Below are positions 5,369-12,072 of a stretch of 12,072 nucleotides of DNA, piece after piece (the stretch's first letter is position 1; every line of letters starts with the position of its first letter). This DNA is from Brevundimonas sp. UBA7534 (GTDB lineage: Bacteria; Pseudomonadota; Alphaproteobacteria; Caulobacterales; Caulobacteraceae). A model generated the notes under the pieces. The model was given only the letters and a program-made list of their open reading frames with translations, was not told the origin of the DNA and did no database searches. The stretch is taken from the NCBI RefSeq assembly GCF_002479325.1, contig NZ_DLMO01000023.1, positions 3,792-15,863 on the forward strand, given 5' to 3'. Position numbers and translations under genes: made by a program.

Positions 5369-6531
5369 GGACGGTACGGCTCCAGGATCAGGTCCCGGGT
5401 GATCATCACCCGCACCGGCGCGCCGGCCCTCAGCCGGATCGAAGGCCGGACCTCCAGCTCGCGGTCCACCAGCCGCCCCCCGACCCGGGCGCCCTCGATG
5501 GCCGCCGCGTCGCCGGCGTCGCCGAGCAGGCCGCCCGAGCCCCCGTCGTCGTCGCGGGCGATCTGGCCGAGCGTGGTGATGGCGCCGGCGAACAGCGTCC
5601 CCACCAGCAGCGGCCACAGCCGCCGGTCAACCTGGCCCCGGACGCCGATCGCGCCCTGCGCGTCCACGCCCGGCTCGCCGGTCAGGATCAGACTCTTGCC
5701 GTTTGGCAGGATCAACCGTTCCCAGGTGAGGAAGGCCCGCCGATCCCCGTAGGCGCTCTCGCCCTCGGACGTGCCGACCAGCCGCGTGCCCTGGGGCAGC
5801 AGCAGGTGACGGCCGCTTACGGAGTCATAGACATTCTGCGTGACCGTCGCGATCACGGGTCCGGCGCGCGAGGTGTCCACGGCCGTCAGAAGCGCCGCGG
5901 GCACGATGGCGCCGGCCTTGAGTTCGAACGGCGAAAGCGGCGCCACGAGCGCATGGCCGTTGTAGATCGCGCCATAGTCCGGGTTGGCGACCGGCGACCG
6001 ATCGCCGCCCGGCGCCGGCGCGGCCGCCCTTGAGCCCGCCGCCTGGGCTCGCGCGTCCTCGAAGAACAGCCCGGACCGCGCCGCCTGCTCGCGCGGGCTG
6101 GGTCCGCGGGCATTCGGCGCCGACGCGGGCCGGTATGCGGGCGCATAGGCGTCGGCGGACCGTCTGGACGGGCCCGGCGTCGCGGCGGCCTCGGTCGTCG
6201 GCGGGTGGTCCGCCGTGCGCGGCTCGGGCAGGCGATCGTAGGTCGCCGGCTGGTCCGTCACCGCTTCCGCCGGGCGGACCACGCCGCGCGCCTGGTCCTC
6301 CCGCGCCTCGGCCTGACGGGCGCGGGCGCTGTCGCGCAGTTCCGGCTGGACCACGAAGGCCCAGGCCAGGGAGCCCGACACGAGCACCGCCCCGCCGATG
6401 ACGATGAGCTGGACCACGGACTTGCGCAGGCGCACGGCGTGGGGGCGCGGCGCCCGGGTGCTCAGACCCGGCGCCGGCTCCTTGGGCGCAACGTCGGGCC
6501 GGGCCGTGTGGAGAGGATCGAGGTGGGTCAT
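5365..6531 (-). CDS. trbI: TrbI/VirB10 conjugation core protein
   Basis: A 388-residue protein starting at the ATGA shared with trbG. An N-terminal cytoplasmic part (1-38) is followed by one membrane segment (about 39-61), then a long Pro/Ala/Arg-rich periplasmic linker (about 65-185). The C-terminal VirB10 domain (about 190-388) includes TVTQNVYDSVSGRHLLLPQG (229-248), GTRLVGTSE (248-256), and RAFLTWERLILPNGKSL (265-281). RRLWPLLVGTLFAGAITTLG (303-322) corresponds to the outer-membrane antenna segment. VirB10/TrbI spans both membranes, forms the core ring with TrbG, and senses ATP use to gate the channel. The length is usual for TrbI and nothing looks broken. Confidence 0.95.
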   Translation of the reverse strand: MTHLDPLHTARPDVAPKEPAPGLSTRAPRPHAVRLRKSVVQLIVIGGAVLVSGSLAWAFVVQPELRDSARARQAEAREDQARGVVRPAEAVTDQPATYDRLPEPRTADHPPTTEAAATPGPSRRSADAYAPAYRPASAPNARGPSPREQAARSGLFFEDARAQAAGSRAAAPAPGGDRSPVANPDYGAIYNGHALVAPLSPFELKAGAIVPAALLTAVDTSRAGPVIATVTQNVYDSVSGRHLLLPQGTRLVGTSEGESAYGDRRAFLTWERLILPNGKSLILTGEPGVDAQGAIGVRGQVDRRLWPLLVGTLFAGAITTLGQIARDDDGGSGGLLGDAGDAAAIEGARVGGRLVDRELEVRPSIRLRAGAPVRVMITRDLILEPYRP

Positions 6532-7580
6532 GACCGGGCTCCTGCGAGACGGCGAATGCGGACGACCTGGGGCCGGCGGCCGCCCAGGCGAAGCTCGGCC
6601 CGGTCGAACACCCGGTCGACGACATAGAGGCCGCCGACCTGCCGGTAGTTGACCATCTGGGCCTCTCCGTCGGGGGCGATGACGAACAGGACAGGCGCCT
6701 CGTCCACCTGAAGGTCCGCGTCGAAGGTGATGAAGGTCCGCCGGCCGTCGTTGAACACCGAGGTCGGGGTCCAGCGCGGACGCCGGCCCTGGGGATCGAT
6801 CCGGTAGCGGGCGTCGAGCTCGCCCTCCGGCATCACGACGGGCTCGCCGCCGCGGGCCGGGACGGACGCCATGGCGGCCTCCGGGGCGCCGCCGGCGAGG
6901 ATCGCGTCCGTGTCCCAGGCGACGGCGGCATTGAAAGCGTCGGTCGCGCCGCTTTTCAGATCAATGAGATAGACCCGTCTGTTCGTCGTCAGGACGAGGT
7001 TGGTCTCGAGGCCCCGTTCGAGGGGCTTGAGCAGCACATGGGTCCGCTGGCCCGCCCCCTCGCCGGAGACCGCCTCGCCGATCTGCCAGCGCACGGTGTC
7101 CCCCGCCGCCTTGGCCACGAGGGTCTCCCCCGGCGCCAGGGTCAGGGTGGTGACGCGAAGAGGCGCGGTCCAGATCTCGAACACGCGTCCGGGCGACCAG
7201 GTGAAGACCTGGACCCCGCCGACGAAGGCGTCCTGGCGGGACGGCGCGCGCGCCGTCGCATTGGCCGCGGCGATGGCTTGCCGCCCGGTCGCGCCGGCCG
7301 GCACATTCCGTGCGTCTGATGGGACCGTCGCGGCCGGCGCCGCGCGGACGGGCGCCGCCTCATAGGCCCGCTCCGTCGGCGAGCGGCCTTGCGGACCCTC
7401 GGCCACCGCGAGGGCCGGTTCGGGTTCGATGACCGGCGTCGATGCCAGGACGTCCGTGGGCGTCGAAGCGGTCGTGCGCCCCATCAGGGCGGCCGCCGGC
7501 CGCAGGCCATCGCGAAAGACCGCGCAGCCGGACAGCGACAGGCCCAGGGCGGCCAGGATCAGGAGGCGTCGGGGGTCCAT
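6528..7580 (-). CDS. trbG: TrbG/VirB9 outer-membrane core protein with a lipobox
   Basis: A 350-residue protein. The ATG at 7580 is supported by GAGGA at 7591-7587 and gives a lipoprotein-type signal sequence (LLILAALGLSLSGCA, lipobox LSGC with Cys19). An earlier in-frame ATG lies inside trbF and is rejected. Residues 40-115 form a Pro/Ala-rich linker. The VirB9/CagX region has VFEIWTAPLRVTTLTLAPGE (133-152) and VRWQIG (163-168). The C-terminal domain has PTSVFNDGRRTFITFDADL (272-290), PVLFVIAPDG (296-305) and NYRQVGGLYVVDRVFDRAEL (311-330). It forms the outer ring of the channel with TrbI. It overlaps trbF by 22 bases. A separate TrbH/VirB7-like lipoprotein gene is not present between trbG and trbI, so the lipid anchor may be supplied by TrbG itself. 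Confidence 0.93.
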   Translation of the reverse strand: MDPRRLLILAALGLSLSGCAVFRDGLRPAAALMGRTTASTPTDVLASTPVIEPEPALAVAEGPQGRSPTERAYEAAPVRAAPAATVPSDARNVPAGATGRQAIAAANATARAPSRQDAFVGGVQVFTWSPGRVFEIWTAPLRVTTLTLAPGETLVAKAAGDTVRWQIGEAVSGEGAGQRTHVLLKPLERGLETNLVLTTNRRVYLIDLKSGATDAFNAAVAWDTDAILAGGAPEAAMASVPARGGEPVVMPEGELDARYRIDPQGRRPRWTPTSVFNDGRRTFITFDADLQVDEAPVLFVIAPDGEAQMVNYRQVGGLYVVDRVFDRAELRLGGRRPQVVRIRRLAGARS

Positions 7581-8242
7581 GATACGTCCTCGATTTTCAG
7601 TCCAAGGGGGTTCTTCATCAGCTCGGCCTCCGTGCGGGGCGGCTGGATCGTGGTGGTGATCAGGGCCCGCCAGCGTTCGGCCCCGGCCGACTGGCCGTTG
7701 ACGAAGCGGGTCTCGCGCCATTGCAGGTCGAAGGTCCGGTCCGTCCGGCGGACCACGTTCAGGATCTCGACATTGACCGCTTCGCGCCCGACCTCGGCGA
7801 ACGGGTCGTGGGTCTGGGCCCAGGCGTTGAGAAAGGACGCCGCCCTGGGCGTCATCAGGTCATAGGCCCGGAGCCAGTTCTGGCGGATGACGATGGGATC
7901 GATGCTCTTGGAACGGACATCGCGAACCCAGCCGGCCAGGGCGTGACCGATCTGGGCCTCGTTCGGTTCATAGCGCCCGCCGATGGCGGTGATCCTCTGG
8001 GTCTCGCCCCAGTCGGACACCTCCACCACGAAGGGCTTCACCACGGCCCGGTCCGCCTGGACCCACCAGCCGGCGCCCAGGAAACCAGCCAGCGCCAGAT
8101 TGGCCAGGGCGATGCGGCGCCAATTGCGCGCATGGGCCAGGGACAGGCCCATCCGGTCGTCCCAGACCTGGCCGGCGCGCTGGTACGGCGTCTGGTCGGG
8201 CGCGGACGCCAGGGCCCGTCGGGGCCGGAAGAAGGGGTGCAT
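7559..8242 (-). CDS. trbF: TrbF/VirB8 inner-membrane assembly protein
   Basis: A 227-residue protein of normal TrbF length. The N-terminal TPYQRAGQVWDDRMGLSLA (18-36) and ARNWRR (38-43) motifs are characteristic of TrbF. A single membrane segment follows (about 44-62), then a periplasmic NTF2-like domain (about 68-227) ending in NPLGLKIEDVSWTPDA, the conserved C-terminal strand. VirB8/TrbF dimers bridge the ATPases and the core complex. GAGGAG lies seven bases before the ATG. The start is one base after the trbL stop, and the last 22 bases overlap trbG. Confidence 0.95.
   Translation of the reverse strand: MHPFFRPRRALASAPDQTPYQRAGQVWDDRMGLSLAHARNWRRIALANLALAGFLGAGWWVQADRAVVKPFVVEVSDWGETQRITAIGGRYEPNEAQIGHALAGWVRDVRSKSIDPIVIRQNWLRAYDLMTPRAASFLNAWAQTHDPFAEVGREAVNVEILNVVRRTDRTFDLQWRETRFVNGQSAGAERWRALITTTIQPPRTEAELMKNPLGLKIEDVSWTPDAS
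7587..7591 (-). promoter_or_regulatory. Ribosome-binding site of trbG
   Basis: GAGGA on the minus strand, six bases before the ATG at 7580 and inside the 3' end of trbF. It selects the start that yields the lipobox signal sequence. Confidence 0.7.
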
Positions 8243-8243
8243 C

Positions 8244-9653
8244 TCAGGACTCCTCGGTCTTCAGATTGGGCGACAGGACGCCGCTGGTTTCCCCGGCCGG
8301 GAGCAGACCGCGGCCGGTGTTGGCGACGAAGAAAGCCTGCAGGGCCGCGGACCGCCCCCGCGGGCCTCCGCCCGTGGCCGTCGCGGGCCTCGACGCGGCC
8401 CGGTGAAAGTCCGCCCTGGCGGCCTGGGCCTCCCCGGCAATCGTCCCGGGCGAACGGCCTGGCGCGTCCTTCGAGGCCCCCGGCCCGCTCGCCGGCGGGG
8501 TTTCGTCCGCGGCCGTTCCGTTCGCGGCGCTGTCCGACGCGGTCTGCGGTCGCCAGGCGACGGCGCGCTCGCCGACACCGCTCGTCCCCGCCGAGGCGGT
8601 CACGGCTCCGCCTGACGAACGGCGGGGACCGGACGGCGGCGGGTTGTCGTTCGAGGGCTTCGGCGTCGACGGCCCCTGCGGGTTCGGCGGCGCGGGCGGG
8701 CGTCCCGACCCGGCCCCCGCAGCGGCGCGCGCGGGTGCGGCGAGGCGGGCGGCCCCGCCGGCCGCCATGGAGCCGGCGCCGGCGATCCCTGCCCCGGCCA
8801 GGGCGCCGGCCCCGCCGACCGCCAGCGCTCCGGTGAGCGCCGCGCCGGCGCCCAGCGCCGGTCCTCCGGTCACCAGGGCCGAGGCCAGGTTGGGGATGAA
8901 CAGGGCCAGCATGGCCAGCAGGATGGCCGCCACCAGGATGGTCAGGGCTTCGTAGATGTCGGGATTGGCCGAGGGCTGGAGCTGATCGAAGATCGTCCGC
9001 GCGCCGGAAACGACGATCGCCAGGGCCAGGACCTTCAACCCGGACGAGACGACATAACCCAGCGGCCGTTCGGCGAGGAAGGCGGACTTGTTCCAGATCC
9101 CGAACGGCAGGAGCACGAAGCCGCCCAGGGTGACGATCTTGAACTCCAGCAGGGAGACTATGATCTGCAGGGCCAGCACGGCGAAGGCCAGCATGATGCC
9201 GATCATGGCCAGGCCCAGGATCAGGGCGTCCGCCATGTTGCCGACGACGTCGAGCGGATTGTCGACCGGCGCGGGCGTCTCCCCGAGCGCCTTCACGATC
9301 TCCCAGCCCTGGGCGAGGATAGCCCCCGGGTTGAGGAACTCTTGCCGGCTCAGGGAGCCGCCGCCAGCCGTCAGCCCCAGCTCCAGAAAGCCGGCATAGA
9401 GGGTCTCGGACAGCCGCTGCCAGTCGTTGATCAGCCAGGCGAAGGCGCCGATCAGCAGCACCTTGCCGAAGCCCGAGGCCAGCACCTCCCGGTTGGAGGA
9501 CAGCGCCCACTGGATGCCGGTCAGGGCGACGACCAGGACGATGAGCAGGCCGAACACGCCGTTGACCGAACCCTGGAGGGCGTCGAACCCGGCCGAGATG
9601 GTGTCGGAAAACACCACCATCAGCTCGTTGGGCGTTTCCACTCCGACCGTCAT
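8244..9653 (-). CDS. trbL: TrbL/VirB6 polytopic inner-membrane channel protein
   Basis: A 469-residue protein of the P-type TrbL family. Hydrophobic segments are visible at about 33-50, 64-77, 143-168, 172-187, 199-217 and 236-258, with LLPFGIWNKSAFLAERPLGY (181-200) as the most recognisable TrbL motif. A Gly/Ala-rich stretch (265-315) leads into a Pro/Ser/Ala-rich tail of about 150 residues, which is predicted to be disordered; such tails vary between TrbL proteins. TrbL/VirB6 forms the inner-membrane pore through which DNA and protein pass. GGGAG precedes the ATG by seven bases, and only 12 bases separate it from trbJ. Confidence 0.95.
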   Translation of the reverse strand: MTVGVETPNELMVVFSDTISAGFDALQGSVNGVFGLLIVLVVALTGIQWALSSNREVLASGFGKVLLIGAFAWLINDWQRLSETLYAGFLELGLTAGGGSLSRQEFLNPGAILAQGWEIVKALGETPAPVDNPLDVVGNMADALILGLAMIGIMLAFAVLALQIIVSLLEFKIVTLGGFVLLPFGIWNKSAFLAERPLGYVVSSGLKVLALAIVVSGARTIFDQLQPSANPDIYEALTILVAAILLAMLALFIPNLASALVTGGPALGAGAALTGALAVGGAGALAGAGIAGAGSMAAGGAARLAAPARAAAGAGSGRPPAPPNPQGPSTPKPSNDNPPPSGPRRSSGGAVTASAGTSGVGERAVAWRPQTASDSAANGTAADETPPASGPGASKDAPGRSPGTIAGEAQAARADFHRAASRPATATGGGPRGRSAALQAFFVANTGRGLLPAGETSGVLSPNLKTEES

Positions 9654-9665
9654 CGCCCCGCTCCC

Positions 9666-10412
9666 TCAGTCGTTCGCGTGAGACAAGGGATCGAAGCGCG
9701 GCGCGGCCGGCGCGGCGGCCTGACGGCCCCACCGCTGGCGCCGGGCGGCGTCTCCGGAGGCGCGGTCCGCCGCGTCGCGCGCCGTGGCCTCGGCCATCAG
9801 CCGGGACTGGGCCAGCATGATGGTGCGCAGCGCCGCCAGGTCTTCGGCCAGCACGGCCAGAAGCTGGTTGGACGACTGGACCGCCGCCGTCTGGCCGGTC
9901 GCCGCCTGGCTGGCGGAGAGCGCCCCGGCCAGCCTCTGCGACCGGCCCTGCCCCAGCCGTTCCAGCTCGGCGGCCGTCCGCGCCACGTCCTCGGCGGTGC
10001 GCCGGGCGTTGGCCGTGCGCGCCTCGCCCTGCTCCAGCAGGCTCAGCATGTCCGAGCCGGACAGATCGTCGGGGTACAAACTCCGGAACTGCTGCTCCAG
10101 ACCGCTGACCGAGCTGGCGATCCCGCGCGCCGTCCGCGCCAGCTCGGCCATGTCCCGCAGCGACTGGCTGGATTGCGTCAGGTGGCTGTAGGGCGAGGCC
10201 GCCAGACTGCGCGCCTCGTTGGCGAGGCTCTCGAGCTGACGCGCCGCCTGCAGCGCATTTTCGATGTGATTGCGCGGGTCGAACACCACCTGCTGGGCCG
10301 GCGCCGGCGTGGCCCCCAGCAGGCTGACGGCGACGAGGCCGACGGCGACGATCTGGATGGACCTATTCGGCCGCGAGCGGGCCGGCGAAGGCGTCGAAAA
10401 CGGAATCCACAT
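9666..10412 (-). CDS. trbJ: TrbJ/VirB5-like periplasmic conjugation protein
   Basis: A 248-residue secreted protein. The signal peptide (basic 12-17, hydrophobic 19-33, APAQQ cleavage near 39) is followed by VVFDPRNHIENALQAARQLE (42-61), the TrbJ hallmark. The rest is almost entirely helical and Ala/Arg/Gln-rich, consistent with a VirB5-type coiled bundle. TrbJ/VirB5 sits at the pilus tip or helps pilus assembly in the periplasm. The start at 10412 lies 50 bases inside trbE and is supported by AAGGGAG. A small trbK entry-exclusion gene, which often follows trbJ, is not found here; only 12 bases lie before trbL. Confidence 0.93.
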   Translation of the reverse strand: MWIPFSTPSPARSRPNRSIQIVAVGLVAVSLLGATPAPAQQVVFDPRNHIENALQAARQLESLANEARSLAASPYSHLTQSSQSLRDMAELARTARGIASSVSGLEQQFRSLYPDDLSGSDMLSLLEQGEARTANARRTAEDVARTAAELERLGQGRSQRLAGALSASQAATGQTAAVQSSNQLLAVLAEDLAALRTIMLAQSRLMAEATARDAADRASGDAARRQRWGRQAAAPAAPRFDPLSHAND

Positions 10413-12072
10413 TTTGCACTCCCTTGGCTTTGAGGAAATCGCGGGCGAAGCCGCCCGGTCGACCGTCGTCAGGTCCCGATCGCTCCAGGAGAGCGTCGAT
10501 CAGGGTCTGGTCTTCCGGCGCGCTCGAGCCGCACAGGGCGAGGGCCACGCCGGTCAGGCGCAGATCGAACAGCCGCCGGCCGCGCGGCTGGCGCCAGTAG
10601 TAGGCCCGCTTGGGCGTGGCGAAGGCGATCAGCTCAAGCTGGCGGCGGTTCAGGCCGAATCCCCGGTAGAGTTCGGCGGACGACGGTTCGAGCGCGCGGG
10701 GATTGGGCAGGAAGACCTGGGTCGGGCAGCTTTCGATCAGACTGGCCGCGATCGAGGAGGCCGCCACATCGTCCAGGCTCTGGGTGGCGAACACCACGCA
10801 GACCCGCTTCTTGCGCAGTGTCTTCAGCCATTCCCGTATCCGGGCCGCGAAGGCGGTCTCGCCGAGGAACAGCCAGGCCTCGTCGAGGACCAGCAGGGTC
10901 GGCCGGCCGTCGAAGCCCTGTTCGAGATGGTGGAACAGGGCCGAGAGCACCGGCGCCACGGCCGACGGGGTCCCCATCAGGGTCTCCGGCTCGAAGGTGT
11001 CGAACCGGGTGGGCGCCAGGGTCTCGCCCGCCCCGTCCAGCAGTGCGCCGTGCGGCCCCTTCAGGGTCAAGGGCTCCAGGGCGGCGGCGACCGCCTTGTC
11101 CTGAACCAGGGCGCAGAACACCGTCAGCGTCCGCTGCGCGACCGGCGCCTCAGAGAGCGCCGACAGCGCCACCCAGATCTCTTCCCTCACCCGGGGGACC
11201 GGCTCCAGCCCGGCCAGGCGCACGGTCTCGGCGATCCATTCCGCGGCCCAGGCCCGCTCGTCCTCCCGGTCGATCCGGGCCAGCGGCTGGAGCGAGAACC
11301 GCGCCCCGGGCTCCAGCGCCCGCCAGCGGCCGCCGGCCGCGAGCGTCGCCGCGCGCGCCGACCGGCCCTTGTCGAAGAAGACCACCCGGGCGTCCCGATA
11401 GCGGAACCATTGCAGGGCCAGGAAGGACAGCAGGGCGCTCTTGCCCGATCCGGTCGGCCCGACGACCATGGCGTGGCCGACGTCGCCGACATGCAGCACC
11501 AGCCGGAACGGCGTCGCGCCGGTCGTGCGCGCCGTCGCCAGCGGCGGCCCGTCCAGGTTGGCGTCCCCGGCCGGCCCCGCCCAGATGGCGGAAACCGGCA
11601 GCAGATCGGCCAGGTTCAGCGTCGAGACCAGGGGCCGACGCACGTCAGCATAAGGCTCGCCGGGCAGAGAGCCCAGCCAGGCCTCCACCGCATTGAGATC
11701 CTCGATCCGGGCCACCAGCCCCTGCGCGTTCAGCGCCGCCTCGATCGCGCGGGCCTTGGCCGCCGCCCCCGCCTCGCTGGCGTCCAGAACGGTGACCGTC
11801 AAAGTCAGATAGCCGAAGGCGCAGGACTCCGCGCCGAGCGCCGCCAGGGCGCCGTCGCACTCTTCGGTCTTGGACGCCGCATCCGTATCGAGAAGCGGCA
11901 CCTCCTCCTTGGTGATGGCCTCACGCAACAGGACGCCGACGCCCTTGCGTTTGGCGAACCAGCGCTTCCTCAGCTTGACGATCTCCCGCTCGGCCTCGGG
12001 CTTGTCGAGGCCGATCCAGCGCGCCGTCCAGCGGTATTCGAACGGCAGGGCGCCGAGCGCATCGAGCAATCC
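10363..12072 (-). CDS. trbE: TrbE/VirB4 conjugation ATPase, partial (5' end missing)
   Basis: The C-terminal 569 codons or so of a VirB4-family ATPase; the frame is open to the right edge, and full TrbE proteins are about 800 residues, so roughly the N-terminal third is missing. The leucine codon TTG at 12069 is internal rather than a start. Counting from it, Walker A VVGPTGSGKSALL lies at 202-214 and Walker B TLLVLDEAWLFLG at 391-403. The strand RVCVVFATQSLDD (422-434) and the RRQLELIAFATPKRAYYWRQ segment (475-494) are typical of TrbE. The protein hydrolyses ATP at the inner-membrane face to power pilus assembly and transfer. It ends with TAG at 10363 after overlapping trbJ by 50 bases. Confidence 0.96.
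   Translation of the reverse strand, partial: GLLDALGALPFEYRWTARWIGLDKPEAEREIVKLRKRWFAKRKGVGVLLREAITKEEVPLLDTDAASKTEECDGALAALGAESCAFGYLTLTVTVLDASEAGAAAKARAIEAALNAQGLVARIEDLNAVEAWLGSLPGEPYADVRRPLVSTLNLADLLPVSAIWAGPAGDANLDGPPLATARTTGATPFRLVLHVGDVGHAMVVGPTGSGKSALLSFLALQWFRYRDARVVFFDKGRSARAATLAAGGRWRALEPGARFSLQPLARIDREDERAWAAEWIAETVRLAGLEPVPRVREEIWVALSALSEAPVAQRTLTVFCALVQDKAVAAALEPLTLKGPHGALLDGAGETLAPTRFDTFEPETLMGTPSAVAPVLSALFHHLEQGFDGRPTLLVLDEAWLFLGETAFAARIREWLKTLRKKRVCVVFATQSLDDVAASSIAASLIESCPTQVFLPNPRALEPSSAELYRGFGLNRRQLELIAFATPKRAYYWRQPRGRRLFDLRLTGVALALCGSSAPEDQTLIDALLERSGPDDGRPGGFARDFLKAKGVQNVDSVFDAFAGPLAAE
10419..10425 (-). promoter_or_regulatory. Ribosome-binding site of trbJ inside trbE
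   Basis: AAGGGAG on the minus strand, six bases before the ATG at 10412. It supports an unusually long 50-base overlap between trbE and trbJ. Confidence 0.75.

Noticed and set aside
7581..7721. Longer TrbG start within trbF
   Set aside because: No ribosome-binding site was seen for it; the start at 7580 has GAGGA and gives a lipoprotein signal sequence.
1..12072. tRNA, rRNA, attachment site or replication origin
   Set aside because: I saw no tRNA-like cloverleaf, no rRNA sequence and no convincing att or iteron-type origin; the repeats at 3173-3312 have no nearby rep gene.

Overview
The window is high-GC, alphaproteobacterial-type DNA. My guess is Caulobacterales or a relative, from the composition and the Trb protein types; no taxonomic marker is present. 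Every gene I can support lies on the minus strand, so the biological reading order runs from the right edge to the left. Hand counts of single 60-base lines give about 73% GC in trbE (11341-11400), about 57% in the dprA-like gene (661-720) and 45% at 3181-3240. The left part is therefore probably of different origin from the conjugation genes.

Right part (12072 to 4263): a P-type (Trb) conjugative type IV secretion cluster in the order trbE (ATPase, 5' end outside the window), trbJ, trbL, trbF, trbG, trbI, a TraF-like S26 peptidase and a lytic transglycosylase. Genes overlap by 4 to 50 bases or are separated by at most 12 bases, so this is one operon. Together they encode the energising ATPase, the inner-membrane platform (TrbL, TrbF), the periplasm-spanning core (TrbG, TrbI), a pilus-related periplasmic protein (TrbJ), a pilin-maturing peptidase and a peptidoglycan-opening enzyme. 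Relaxase, coupling protein and trbB/C/D are not in the window and would be expected upstream, beyond the right edge. I see no trbK or trbH; TrbG itself carries a lipobox.

Middle (4266 to 3373): three small overlapping genes continue the operon. They are an excisionase-like helix-turn-helix protein, an unrecognised 65-residue protein and an AlpA-family regulator. They look like the control end of an integrative or mobilisable element.

Left part (3372 to 1): accessory cargo. An AT-richer spacer with four direct repeats precedes a gene joining an AbiEi-like N-terminal region to a complete Fic AMP-transferase domain with its own inhibitory motif. After a 319-base non-coding stretch come a DprA-like gene without the usual C-terminal winged helix and, overlapping it by four bases, a phosphoribosyltransferase-like gene that runs off the left edge. 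The DprA/phosphoribosyltransferase pair and the AbiEi-Fic protein are both plausible anti-phage or element-maintenance modules carried next to a conjugation machine.
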